Assembly (NCBI GenBank): GCA_902516225.1
Contig: CABXXS010000006.1
Span: 1-33,983, forward strand
Reading direction: 5' to 3'
Source: Puniceicoccaceae bacterium
GTDB lineage: Bacteria; Verrucomicrobiota; Verrucomicrobiae; Opitutales; Coraliomargaritaceae
DNA length: 33,983 nucleotides
A program made the position numbers and the translations under genes. The first letter of the stretch is position 1; every line of letters starts with the position of its first letter. The notes beneath the pieces were generated by a model, which did no database searches, was not told the origin of the DNA, and worked only from the letters and a program-made list of their open reading frames with translations. Below are positions 16,531-25,890 of this stretch, piece after piece.

Positions 16531-18396
16531 ATGCACATACAATCCCCTCTTATATTACTAATTGGTCTAGTCCTAGTATCGAAAAATTTGCTTGGATCAG
16601 TTAATTACTACGCCCCGTATCCTTTTGGTACGCAAAGCGAGTATGCACTCGGAGCAGACGAAGTCACCAGCGGAAAATGGTGGGTTTCCCCTAAGGACGA
16701 ACCCGCACGTGAGAAAAGTTTTCGCGATTGGATTTGCGCACGTCCCCGTGAGAAAGCCCTAGCTTTTGCAATATACACTCACAATGCAGGCACTCTTAAA
16801 CTAACTGCTCAATGCTTTCCACTCCTACCCGAAGAACCAAAAGAAGCTACCTTAGAACTCTTGATCGAAGGAAAGTGGGAAAAGGTTCAGCAAGCCTCTG
16901 TAGTATATCCTGGTTGGAGCTTACATTTTCGCATTGATGGATGGGATTCAAGTAAAGATGTCCAATATCGAGTAAGGTTAGGAGAATTATCGACTTACGA
17001 AGGGTTAATACGCAAAGACCCTACGGATAAAAAAGCAATTGTCTTGGCCTCCATGTCCTGCAACTCACCAGCAGACAAGCCTCGCTATGCACGCACACAA
17101 ATGGTGGCAAACCTCCTAGAGCACGACCCTGACCTTCTATTTTTTGCTGGGGACCAAAATTACATACACGATGAACCCACATACGGCTGGTTAATGTTTG
17201 GTGTACAGTTCGGTAAAGTAATGAAAGACCGACCTACTATCTGTATTCCAGATGATCATGATGTCGGTCACCCCAACCTTTGGGGAGAGAGTGGGAAAAA
17301 AGCAATTGGTAGAGATTTCGATGGTGGCTACCTTTACCCGGCAAGCTTTGTAAATATGGTGCAACGCCAACAGTGTTGGAGTTTGCCAGATCCCTATGAT
17401 CCAGAGCCAGTGGATCAAGGGATCACTGTATACTATACCGATCTCACGCTAGGTGGTATCAGCTTTGCTATTCTTGAAGACCGGAAATTTAAATCAACCT
17501 GGCATCCTAATCCTGACGCCGCAGGAAAAACCTTACTCGGAACACGTCAGCTTAGTTTTCTTGATAATTGGGCACGCGACTGGTCTGGCGCACAGATGAA
17601 AGTTGTGCTCTCACAAACACCGTTCGTGGCTCATGCTAGCTACTCTGGGCAAATCGTTCGGCGTATTGAAAAAGATCACGATGCCAATGGATGGCCCGCA
17701 GATAGGCGAAATGAAGCAGTTCGTGCCCTACGCCGCGCCCGCGCCACGCATATCTGTGGGGATCAACATCTCGGCGCAGTTGTTAAGCACGGCATCGATA
17801 CATTCCGAGACGGCCCTTATAGCTTTACTAGTCCAGCCCTAGTCAATACTATCTGGGGTAGATGGTGGTGGCCGGAGAATGAGCAGGCCGGTGGTGGTGA
17901 ACCAATTGAAAACGGCCTTCCTTGGGTAGGTGATTATTTAGACGCCTTTGGCAATCCATTTACCATGATTGCATATGCAAACCCTCAGTACGTTGATAAC
18001 GAAGAACTGCGTAGACTGAAGTCTCGTCCGAATCGAGGTGACGGATATGCCCTTATTCGCTTTGAAACCGATACAGGAGATGCGTGCTTTGAATGCTGGC
18101 CACGTTTTGCGGACTTAAGCAAAGGCGATGCCGCACAATTCGAAGGCTGGCCGGTGACTATTAACACTCATGATAACGACGCGCGCGAGCCTTACGCCTA
18201 CCTACCAGAGATCGAACTTCCTAGTAGTAATATGGTAGTCGAGCTCACTAATTTAGATACGGGTGAGCTCATTTATTGCTACCGCCATGATACCAATCGC
18301 TTCAAAGCTCCCGTTTTTAGCACAGGTACCTATACTCTGCGAGCTGGATTAGAAGTAGCCAAATCGGTTATGCTTGAGGCAATAAAAGTGAACTAG
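16531..18396 (+). CDS. PhoD-like metallophosphoesterase, secreted
   Basis: This 621-aa protein has an N-terminal signal-like segment (about 1-23), a beta-rich N-terminal domain and a PhoD-type metallophosphoesterase core. Visible metal-site motifs are SCNSP (176-180), FAGDQNY (205-211, with D208), DDHDVGHPN (241-249) and a later ICGDQHLGAVVKHG. PhoD enzymes are Ca/Fe-dependent phosphomonoesterases or phosphodiesterases. The GDQNY variant differs from the usual GDQIY. Placement between an esterase and a sulfatase suggests it acts on the same glycan or on a phosphorylated or sulfated relative. Its substrate is not knowable from sequence alone. Confidence 0.85.
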   Translation: MHIQSPLILLIGLVLVSKNLLGSVNYYAPYPFGTQSEYALGADEVTSGKWWVSPKDEPAREKSFRDWICARPREKALAFAIYTHNAGTLKLTAQCFPLLPEEPKEATLELLIEGKWEKVQQASVVYPGWSLHFRIDGWDSSKDVQYRVRLGELSTYEGLIRKDPTDKKAIVLASMSCNSPADKPRYARTQMVANLLEHDPDLLFFAGDQNYIHDEPTYGWLMFGVQFGKVMKDRPTICIPDDHDVGHPNLWGESGKKAIGRDFDGGYLYPASFVNMVQRQQCWSLPDPYDPEPVDQGITVYYTDLTLGGISFAILEDRKFKSTWHPNPDAAGKTLLGTRQLSFLDNWARDWSGAQMKVVLSQTPFVAHASYSGQIVRRIEKDHDANGWPADRRNEAVRALRRARATHICGDQHLGAVVKHGIDTFRDGPYSFTSPALVNTIWGRWWWPENEQAGGGEPIENGLPWVGDYLDAFGNPFTMIAYANPQYVDNEELRRLKSRPNRGDGYALIRFETDTGDACFECWPRFADLSKGDAAQFEGWPVTINTHDNDAREPYAYLPEIELPSSNMVVELTNLDTGELIYCYRHDTNRFKAPVFSTGTYTLRAGLEVAKSVMLEAIKVN

Positions 18397-18418
18397 TTTT
18401 ATAAAGAACCCGTACTAT

Positions 18419-20023
18419 ATGAAAATAAATACCTATTCGATTACTATAAGCTTACTTTTTTTTGTCGGTCTAATCGGGAACCTCTGTGCAGACTCAAAAC
18501 CAAATGTACTGTTGATTATCCTTGATGATCTTAACGATTTCGTCGGACACATGGGAGGTCATCCTAAGGTAATAACACCTAATATCGATGCCTTGGCCGC
18601 GCAAGGAGTAGCCTTTAATAATGCACACAGTAACGCCGCAGTCTGCATTCCTTCTAGGGCTAGTTTTATGTCAGGAGTATCACCAATAACTTCCCGCTTC
18701 TACGGCTTTGGAAACGAGCGGAGAAATGAAACACTCATTGCTAGTAAGACTCTACCAGAACTTGCCAGAGAAAATGGCTATAAAACATACACAACCGGAA
18801 AGGTCTTTCACAGCGCAAGGCGAGACTTATGGGATGACAACGGTATCGCTGCTGAATACGGCCCGGTAGCCTCAGATGGAAAGAACCATACTTATCATCC
18901 TGAGGTACCTGGCGACTTCTCAGAATTTGGCGTCTTAGATGGAACTTATATCTCACTGGCAAAGGTTCCGATTGTACCAGCATCAGCTTTCGCTAGTGGC
19001 TACACAGGCTGGCGTAATATAAGAAGTAAAGCGCCTTTCCACTACGTTAGTGAAACCGACCGAGATCCGATGGCAGACGAACGTAGCGCTGAATGGACCG
19101 TCCAAAAAATTCGCTCACTAGAATCTCAGGACCAACAGGATCCCTTCTTTATGGCAGTTGGATTCATACGACCACATACACCGCTTGTTGTGCCCCAAAA
19201 ATATTTTGATATGTATCCCTTAGAAAGTGTACAGTTACCCATCATTAATAAAAGTGACCGCGTAGATACTAAGCTTGAAGACGATAACAATTCACGAGGA
19301 CGGAAAATTTACCATACACTTGTCAATTCCTTTGGGGGTGATCGTGAGCTAGCCCTGCGACACTACACCCAGGCATACCTCGCAAGTATAACATTCGCAG
19401 ATGAAATGGTTGGCCAAGTGATGAAAGCCCTCGATCAAAGTAAATTTCGAGATAATACAGTAGTTATTCTGACCAGTGACCACGGCTATCATATTGGTGA
19501 GAAAGACTTCCTATTTAAATATACTATATGGGAAGAAAGCACTCGAGTGCCATTTGTAATTCGTCATCCTGAATATCAAAGACAAGCAGGATCCATCGTA
19601 GAGCATCCTATAAGCTTAATTGATCTATTTCCGACAATATCTGATTTCTGTGATTGGGAAAACCTCGCACCTCGCAAAAAGAGTAGTGGCACCATAGATG
19701 GCTTCAGTCTAAAACCTTTTCTTGAGGATCCTGAACTCACAAGTTGGGATGGACCCAATAGCGCCCTTTCGATTCGTGCTAGCTGGAGATCTAAAGCTAT
19801 CGACCAACAACACTTTTCTCTGCGCTCGCGCGATTTCCGCTACATTAAATACAACAAACCAACAGGTGAAGCCTCAGAAGAACTCTACGACCACAGAAAC
19901 GATCCGCACGAATGGAAGAACTTAGCAGAAAGCCCTAAATATGAATCTGTTATACAAGCTATGCGCCGCGAGCTTACAGAACGACTTGCGCCGGCTGTTA
20001 AGCGCCAAAGTGCTAAGTTATAA
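18419..20023 (+). CDS. Secreted type I sulfatase, iduronate-2-sulfatase-like (CIPSR)
   Basis: This 534-aa protein has a signal peptide (about 1-24, ending LCA). The metal pair is D36-D37 in ILDDLNDF. The maturation motif is C76-I-P-S-R80. Later come TGKVFH, GFIRPHTPLVVPQKYFD and TSDHGYHIGEKDFLFK. It is the closest relative in the window of the 566-aa sulfatase in the repeat. Both share the full iduronate-2-sulfatase layout, down to the C-terminal ELYDHR-DPHEW-NLA block, which implies an old duplication. It lies 22 bp after the PhoD-like gene and 59 bp before the agarase gene. That last gap is the widest in the operon apart from possible start-site shifts. Confidence 0.92.
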   Translation: MKINTYSITISLLFFVGLIGNLCADSKPNVLLIILDDLNDFVGHMGGHPKVITPNIDALAAQGVAFNNAHSNAAVCIPSRASFMSGVSPITSRFYGFGNERRNETLIASKTLPELARENGYKTYTTGKVFHSARRDLWDDNGIAAEYGPVASDGKNHTYHPEVPGDFSEFGVLDGTYISLAKVPIVPASAFASGYTGWRNIRSKAPFHYVSETDRDPMADERSAEWTVQKIRSLESQDQQDPFFMAVGFIRPHTPLVVPQKYFDMYPLESVQLPIINKSDRVDTKLEDDNNSRGRKIYHTLVNSFGGDRELALRHYTQAYLASITFADEMVGQVMKALDQSKFRDNTVVILTSDHGYHIGEKDFLFKYTIWEESTRVPFVIRHPEYQRQAGSIVEHPISLIDLFPTISDFCDWENLAPRKKSSGTIDGFSLKPFLEDPELTSWDGPNSALSIRASWRSKAIDQQHFSLRSRDFRYIKYNKPTGEASEELYDHRNDPHEWKNLAESPKYESVIQAMRRELTERLAPAVKRQSAKL

Positions 20024-20082
20024 ATAACCCACGGCTTTGTTGTTAACCTACAACCTACACAAGATGGTATAAGTTTTATTAG

Positions 20083-22221
20083 ATGAAAGGAATAACGTGT
20101 GCGCTACTAGTTTACATTCTATTGCTCTTTCATTCGGCTTTGATTGGAGGGCCTCAGTTCTTTGATTTTACCTCAAATACAAATACCGGTAGTTTAGAAA
20201 TAAAATCTGGTACAGCATGGAGCAGCCCAGAAGGACTTTGGGTTGAAGCGTCGCCGGACGAGGCAATTGAACTGGTTTTTAAAGGAAAATGGGATTTCAG
20301 CGAATGGGTCTATTTAACCTGGGATATTGATTACCAATCAGCAGTTGAGGTACCTTTTAGCATACGTATAGAAGGACAATCCCTGCAAGTACCATGGGGC
20401 GCTAAGAAATTCAGCCAAATACATTCTGGCTTTCTAAAGGACAGAGAAAATCGCTACTTCAACTGCACCTTAACGCGAAGTTATAACAGTAGGAGAAGTA
20501 ACAAGTTAGTTCAGGATTTTTCTAGTATGAATTCTTACCCGAATGGCATTTGTTTTAATCATCATGGAATCATTCCCGATGGAGTAGAAATAGTTACTTT
20601 TCAGATGGATCCGCATCCAAAAAGACGAAAGTTTTTGATCCGAAATATCTTTTTAAATCGCCCAGCAAAGCATCCTTTATATATCAAATCAGCCGAAAAG
20701 TTTTATCCATTCATCGATCAATATGGCCAATTTAAGCACTCTAATTGGCCCGGTAAGATTATACAGGATTCAGACTTCAAGGAATCCTTTCAGAAGGAAG
20801 ATAATTTTCTCAGAAAGTTTCCTATCGCTTCTAATCTCACCAAGTATGGTGGATACAAAAATGGTCCGCGATTAAAGGCAACGGGGCACTTTCGTATAGA
20901 TCAGCACGGCGGGTCTTGGACACTAGTCGATCCAGATGGCTACCTCTTCTTATCTACTGGTATAAATTTCGTTGGGCACATCTTAGCTACGACCGAGGTT
21001 AAGAAAAGAAGTAACTACTTTGAAGGCTTGCCATCGGAAAACAGTCGCTTCCGAAGCTGTTTTAGTCGCGACGACCAATATTTTAATCACGGGAAAGCCA
21101 ATCTAATCCGTAAATACGGCCAGCTGTATGAGGATCCCTACATAAAGCGTAATTTAAAAAGACTAAAGCACTGGGGGTTCAATTCCCTTGGTGGTTGGTC
21201 GATTGATAATTTTTCTAACGTCCCCGAAAGCCTTCGCCTTCCTTACACCCTCAATCTAAATGTTACTTGGAAACTTCCTCAACCTCTCATCAATACGAAG
21301 ATGATGGATGTTTTCGACCCGCGTTGGGGAGAACAACTAGAAGAAGAATTTTTGGATTATAGTGAAAGAGTAAAAGATGACCCATGGCTAGTGGGTGCCT
21401 TTGTAAACAATGAACTGCACTGGGAAAAACCTAATGAATTTTCACTTTCCCTTCTGCGAGTGAATCAGTCAATACCGGGAAAAAAGCGTTATATTATGCG
21501 CTTAAAAGATAAACTAGAAACGATCGAAAATTTTAATGAGATCTTAGGCACAAACCTTAAAGATTGGGATACACTACTACAACACGCACTCCCAAATACT
21601 GTGCTATCACTTAATGAATTGGAGACATTGAATGAAGCACACTACAGAGAAATGGTAGAGTATTATTTCTCCACGATCCGTAGCATGTTTGATCAATACA
21701 TGCCAGAAGTACTTTACCTTGGTTGTCGATTTCACAGTGACTACACTCACGAATTTAACCTACCGATAGCAGCAAAATATGTCGATGTACTGTCCGTAAA
21801 TATTTATAAGAACGATGTCGGTGATTACCCTTACACGAACGGTTTTGAAGAGATAAACCTGCCCTACCTCGTTTCCGAATTCCACTTTGGTGCCTTAGAT
21901 AGGGGTATGTTTGGCACCGGACTTAACTTGGCTTCTGACCAGAGAAACCGCGGCGAGCGCTATCGCATATACATGGACAGCGTTCTAGCAGACCCTAAAT
22001 GTATTGGAGCCCACTGGTTTATGATGGCCGATGAAGCCACCGCAGGATTTAATGATAATGAAAGTTATAATTGTGGATTTCTCTCAGTAACAGATCAACC
22101 GTATTACGATTTTCTTAAAGAAGTGATCCCATATAATAACGATCTTTATCGCAAGCAGATAGACGTACCTAACAAAGAACCTATTGAAGATTCGTCCGTT
22201 CCGGTAATGCTACAGGATTAA
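20083..22221 (+). CDS. GH50 family beta-agarase
   Basis: This 712-aa glycoside hydrolase has a signal peptide (about 1-23), an N-terminal beta-sandwich of CBM-like character (about 25-195) and a GH50 barrel from about residue 260. Family-typical blocks are GSWTLVDPDGYLFLSTGIN, FEGLP, GAFVNNELHWE with proton donor E444, and VSEFHFGALDRGMFGTGL with nucleophile E599. IGAHWFMMADEATAGFND then matches the end of the active site. GH50 enzymes release neoagarobiose or neoagaro-oligosaccharides from agarose-type galactans. This is the clearest substrate clue in the window. It is the last gene of the rightward run and converges with a sulfatase gene 38 bp away. I see no convincing terminator between them. 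Confidence 0.9.
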   Translation: MKGITCALLVYILLLFHSALIGGPQFFDFTSNTNTGSLEIKSGTAWSSPEGLWVEASPDEAIELVFKGKWDFSEWVYLTWDIDYQSAVEVPFSIRIEGQSLQVPWGAKKFSQIHSGFLKDRENRYFNCTLTRSYNSRRSNKLVQDFSSMNSYPNGICFNHHGIIPDGVEIVTFQMDPHPKRRKFLIRNIFLNRPAKHPLYIKSAEKFYPFIDQYGQFKHSNWPGKIIQDSDFKESFQKEDNFLRKFPIASNLTKYGGYKNGPRLKATGHFRIDQHGGSWTLVDPDGYLFLSTGINFVGHILATTEVKKRSNYFEGLPSENSRFRSCFSRDDQYFNHGKANLIRKYGQLYEDPYIKRNLKRLKHWGFNSLGGWSIDNFSNVPESLRLPYTLNLNVTWKLPQPLINTKMMDVFDPRWGEQLEEEFLDYSERVKDDPWLVGAFVNNELHWEKPNEFSLSLLRVNQSIPGKKRYIMRLKDKLETIENFNEILGTNLKDWDTLLQHALPNTVLSLNELETLNEAHYREMVEYYFSTIRSMFDQYMPEVLYLGCRFHSDYTHEFNLPIAAKYVDVLSVNIYKNDVGDYPYTNGFEEINLPYLVSEFHFGALDRGMFGTGLNLASDQRNRGERYRIYMDSVLADPKCIGAHWFMMADEATAGFNDNESYNCGFLSVTDQPYYDFLKEVIPYNNDLYRKQIDVPNKEPIEDSSVPVMLQD

Positions 22222-22259
22222 AAAGCTAATTTCTTAAGTGGTCATATGATAAGGCCGAC

Positions 22260-23672
22260 CTATTCAAATGCTGCTAATGCCTTCTTCTCTAGTTCATAAT
22301 TATATTTTGGGTTTTTTTGTTTAGGCACAGGAGCTCCGATACGGTCTCGCCATGCGCATAGCATATGATGCATTTCAGCTGCTTTTTTTGGGAATAGTCC
22401 AGCTATGTTCTGCATCTCACCTGGATCTTTGCTTATATCATAGAGTTCGATAGCATCCTCCTCAAAGTATTCATGCAGCTTCCAATTACCCAAGCGCATA
22501 GCTGAACCTGGTCGCGTACGAAACAAGGGGTCGCGGGCTTGGTCTTTTGCACCGTTGTAGGCCTGTAGGTAAATTGGAAAATGCCAATACTGTGGGACTG
22601 GTTCCCAGTTTGCATCTTCCTTCATTAAGGAAACCAGACTCACGCCGTCTAGCTGGTTAGAGTACTTAATACCCGCGACCTCCATAAATGTAGGATAAAA
22701 ATCTAGCCCATTAACTACAGCTTCGCAACGCCCCGCGACGATCGTCCCAGGCCAGTACATAAGCATAGGCTCGCGGACTCCACCCTCATAATACGAGCCT
22801 TTCCCAGCACGCCAAGGAGCCTGTGAATTAACGGCAGCGATCCCTCCATTATCCGAACAGAAGACCACCAAGGTCTTTTCGCTTAAGCCTTGATCTTCTA
22901 AAGCTTGAAGCAATCTTCCAATAGCAGCATCTAGCTTTTCTACCATGGAATAATAGGCTGGGTTAAGATCTAATCCTCGGAAATTTTCTACATATTCAGG
23001 TACTGCCGTAATTGGACCATGCACTAAATAAGGCGAGAAGTGAATGAACATCGGTTCGTCACGGTAACTTTCAATAAATTTCATCGCTTCCGCCGTGTAA
23101 ATATCAATTCGATGAGTCTTTGCTGGGACAATGTCCGACCATGCTTCCATTGAGCCGCCTCTCCACGGCGAGAAGTAACCTCCATCTTTAGGACCACCCG
23201 TATAATCACCACCTACATTTACCTCAAATCCATCTTCCAAAGGATCCTCCCCAATGTGATATTTACCAAGATGAATCGTCCGGTAACCACCCCCCCTTAG
23301 TGCCTCAGCCATAGTCAGCACTTCCTTAGGTAAATGAATACGATTATTTATGGGAATCAATTTTCGGTACTCAGATTTTCCACGATAGGAGCTACCGACA
23401 GTATAAACGCCGTGCCGCGAACCCCACAAGCCACTGTGAACACAGGCTCTACTAGGTGCACAATTCGCTGCCGGAGCATAGGCATTCTCAAAGACTAGAC
23501 CTTCCCTAGCTAAACGATCCAAATGAGGCGTCCTAAATGTTGGATTATTGTAACCAACATCCATAACGCCCAAGTCATCTGCATTTATGTAGAGAATATT
23601 AGGCTGACCTTGGACCGTAGTAGCAAAGACCAGTAGAAATAAGAATTTATTTAGCAACAGTCTACTATTCAT
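22260..23672 (-). CDS. Secreted type I sulfatase (CAPSR)
   Basis: From the ATG at 23672 (complement of 23670-23672) this is a 470-aa enzyme. A TTG one codon upstream is possible. The signal peptide covers about residues 1-22. The metal pair is D32-D33 in INADDLGVMD. The maturation site is C71-A-P-S-R75. LGKYHIGEDPLEDGFEVN, CSDNGG and YYEGGVREPMLMYWPG complete the fold. The start codon overlaps the stop of the upstream 616-aa sulfatase (TGATG), a layout that favours translational coupling. The gene faces the agarase gene head-on. Compared with the iduronate-type sulfatases here, it belongs to the compact arylsulfatase-like group. Confidence 0.91.
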   Translation of the reverse strand: MNSRLLLNKFLFLLVFATTVQGQPNILYINADDLGVMDVGYNNPTFRTPHLDRLAREGLVFENAYAPAANCAPSRACVHSGLWGSRHGVYTVGSSYRGKSEYRKLIPINNRIHLPKEVLTMAEALRGGGYRTIHLGKYHIGEDPLEDGFEVNVGGDYTGGPKDGGYFSPWRGGSMEAWSDIVPAKTHRIDIYTAEAMKFIESYRDEPMFIHFSPYLVHGPITAVPEYVENFRGLDLNPAYYSMVEKLDAAIGRLLQALEDQGLSEKTLVVFCSDNGGIAAVNSQAPWRAGKGSYYEGGVREPMLMYWPGTIVAGRCEAVVNGLDFYPTFMEVAGIKYSNQLDGVSLVSLMKEDANWEPVPQYWHFPIYLQAYNGAKDQARDPLFRTRPGSAMRLGNWKLHEYFEEDAIELYDISKDPGEMQNIAGLFPKKAAEMHHMLCAWRDRIGAPVPKQKNPKYNYELEKKALAAFE

Positions 23673-25522
23673 CAAATGGTCTCAAGTTGTATCGTGTCAA
23701 TTTCCACAAATGCACCCTCTTCACCTTCGAATACAATCTCAAGTAATTCTACGATTTCCTTACCTAGTTCAGGGTGGAATTTCACCGAAACTCGCTCGTA
23801 CTCATTACTGGCTTGAATCGAGTCTAAACCAATTAACCGCTCGTTTATAAGAACCTTAACGTTCAAGTCCTTGCTAGATCTTAATCGCAGAATGAAAGTC
23901 TGATTTTCTTTTTTTGGAATAACCTTAAGCTCTTCCCTACGTAGGATAGCTACTTTATCATCTAAATAAAAATCAAGATACCCAAGAAATCCTGCGAGGT
24001 TAGAACTTATGTTATTTGAAATCCAGCCTTCCGTCTGCCATGCGCCACAGTCAAATTCGTAATACAAGTTACCATCTAAAGGGTCCCGACCGTTTAAAGT
24101 TTCCCACTTATCAGAAAGCCCGTCCCCATCACTATCCACACGGTAAGCTTCGTACTCAACATTAACGCCCTCACCCCACTTCGTACCCTCACCATTGACC
24201 TGTAGCGCTTGAATAGATTCTTCTCTTATCCCATGATCACCCTCGCTTAACCAGTCACTCAAAAGCGCACGGTGCTGACTTAAGATATCCACATAGTCTG
24301 GATCAGCGGCAAGGTTAACCAGCATGTGTGGGTCAACCGATACCTCGTAAAGCTCCTCAACTGGACGCTCGCCAAAGTAAATCCTTCTGTGCAGCGCAGA
24401 GAGCTCACCCTGGCGATACAAATCGTGTAGGTTTTGGGTGAACGCCTTATTATCTCGGTACTGTGGCTGTAGAAAAATACGGTCACACTTGTAATTACGC
24501 ACATAGCGGAAGTGATCCGTGCGAATGCTTCGCACACGATCAACAGTATGGTCGAGGCGATCTTTGTGAGCGGCAACAAAACTTCGTGGTTTAAAATCTA
24601 CTGCAAATAAGTCCTGACCTTCATACCATTGCGGCTTTTTAACACCCGCCCATGCCAGCGTTGTTGCGCTAAGATCAAGCATATCCACCAGATCTCCGCG
24701 AACTTGCGCAGATGGAACATATCGCCTTGGCCCTACAATTAGAAAAGGCACATGTAGTCCGCCCTCCGTCGTCATTTGTTTATGACGCACAAGATTATTA
24801 GCTCCATGATCCGAGAAATAAACCACGATAGTATTGTCTGCCAATCCAGCCTCTTTCAACCCTTCAAGTATTTTACCTACCAAGTCATCCTCCATTCGGA
24901 TAGCATCATAATGTTGTGCTACTACAGTTCGGTAGATGGAATTATCTGGATAGTCCGCAGGCACATTAACCAGATCTGGGTCGACCCTACGATCCTTCGG
25001 AAATTTCCAAGTATTATTTTTTCCTCCTTTGGTCTGTATCTGACCAAAAAACGGCTGCTTCGTAGTTAAATCGGAAAAGTCCGTTTGGTCACTTAATTGA
25101 TAATTATAAGAGCTGGAATTCCATACAAAATTATAGTCGGTCTTGCCATAGTTGAAAGTGGTGTAGCCATACTCTAGTAAAATTTCTGGAAGTGTTCGTA
25201 CATTCTCTGGCAGGTAAATTTTGGGTCCCTTTCGAGAGGAACGGTGTTGATGAGCGCCAAAACGTATACCACTTTGCCCAACAATCAGGGCCGAACGCGT
25301 CGCCGAGCAAACTGGCGCAGGCACAAAGGCTCGATCAAACCTTACTCCCGCTTTAGCAATTGAATCTATGTGGGGGGTCGCCTCTGCATTAATTAGATCA
25401 CCGTAACAACCCATCCACGGAGAGGTGTCTTCCGCATAAATCCAAAGTATATTCGGGCGTTCTACCGTTTGTGCAATTAGACTAGCGGCACTAAGCAGCC
25501 AAATAATGATCAAGTTATGCAT
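23672..25522 (-). CDS. Secreted type I sulfatase with CSATR motif and Ca-binding/beta-rich C-terminal extension
   Basis: This 616-aa protein has a signal peptide (about 1-17, ending LIA). The first metal site reads E31-D32 (YAEDTSPWMGCYGD) where others here have DD. The maturation site is C72-S-A-T-R76, with alanine replacing proline. FSDHGANN (D238, H239) is present. The sulfatase domain ends near residue 440. A thrombospondin-type-3-like, Asp-rich motif follows at about 463-482 (DSDGDGLSDKWE), then about 125 residues of probable beta-sandwich. This C-terminal part could bind carbohydrate or tether the enzyme, but I do not recognise a named family. The gene is first in a leftward pair with the CAPSR sulfatase. 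Confidence 0.9.
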   Translation of the reverse strand: MHNLIIIWLLSAASLIAQTVERPNILWIYAEDTSPWMGCYGDLINAEATPHIDSIAKAGVRFDRAFVPAPVCSATRSALIVGQSGIRFGAHQHRSSRKGPKIYLPENVRTLPEILLEYGYTTFNYGKTDYNFVWNSSSYNYQLSDQTDFSDLTTKQPFFGQIQTKGGKNNTWKFPKDRRVDPDLVNVPADYPDNSIYRTVVAQHYDAIRMEDDLVGKILEGLKEAGLADNTIVVYFSDHGANNLVRHKQMTTEGGLHVPFLIVGPRRYVPSAQVRGDLVDMLDLSATTLAWAGVKKPQWYEGQDLFAVDFKPRSFVAAHKDRLDHTVDRVRSIRTDHFRYVRNYKCDRIFLQPQYRDNKAFTQNLHDLYRQGELSALHRRIYFGERPVEELYEVSVDPHMLVNLAADPDYVDILSQHRALLSDWLSEGDHGIREESIQALQVNGEGTKWGEGVNVEYEAYRVDSDGDGLSDKWETLNGRDPLDGNLYYEFDCGAWQTEGWISNNISSNLAGFLGYLDFYLDDKVAILRREELKVIPKKENQTFILRLRSSKDLNVKVLINERLIGLDSIQASNEYERVSVKFHPELGKEIVELLEIVFEGEEGAFVEIDTIQLETI

Positions 25523-25788
25523 TTAGTAGACTGTTACTTATTTTAAATGATTTCAATAAAATGAATTACCAATCGTGTACACCAAAGCACCTAATTTGTT
25601 GCTCAAAATTGATTTCCTTACTTCGCCTAAGCCAGAGCTAGTAGTATTCTCAAAATAAAAGCCCTGTATATAACTAATATCAACTGTAGGACCTATTGCT
25701 AAAAGCAATCTTGCTAAAATTACCTTCTCAAGAACGATAAGTGTCCCCATAATGAAGTTTTTTATGGTCTACTAGGCCATATTACATA
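25523..25788. other. AT-rich intergenic region between divergent sulfatase genes
   Basis: Together with the leader that follows, this forms the largest non-coding stretch in the unique core. It separates the leftward sulfatase pair from the rightward repeat-spanning operon, so promoters for both directions are expected here. I cannot point to a convincing -35/-10 pair. A 65-codon leftward frame (25553-25750) is open but has no ribosome site or recognisable domain, and I do not call it as a gene. No tRNA, CRISPR repeat or strong hairpin is visible. Confidence 0.5.
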
Positions 25789-25890
25789 ATGTTTATTAGG
25801 TATGTAGAATACCACATAAAATACTTCATTTTTAATAAATTGAAGAGCATTTTTTTAATCTTATCTTTAGTAATTTATCCTAAACACTAA
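25789..25890 (+). other. Signal-peptide-like leader ORF cut off by an in-frame TAA
   Basis: An ATG at 25789 (or a TTG at 25840) opens 33 (or 16) codons ending in TAA at 25888-25890. From the TTG the peptide reads LKSIFLILSLVIYPKH: basic start, hydrophobic core, polar end, like a bacterial signal peptide. It is in the same frame as the sulfatase domain that begins immediately after the stop. This may be the original 5' end of that gene broken by a point nonsense mutation, or it may be a chance open frame in AT-rich DNA. Confidence 0.45.

Noticed and set aside
22222..22259. Possible bidirectional terminator between the convergent agarase and sulfatase genes
   Set aside because: Only a 4-bp GGTC/GACC stem with a 13-base loop is visible and there is no clear U-tract.
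25553..25750. A 65-codon leftward open frame in the AT-rich gap
   Set aside because: No ribosome site, no recognisable domain, and located in a region expected to hold divergent promoters; a chance frame is more likely.
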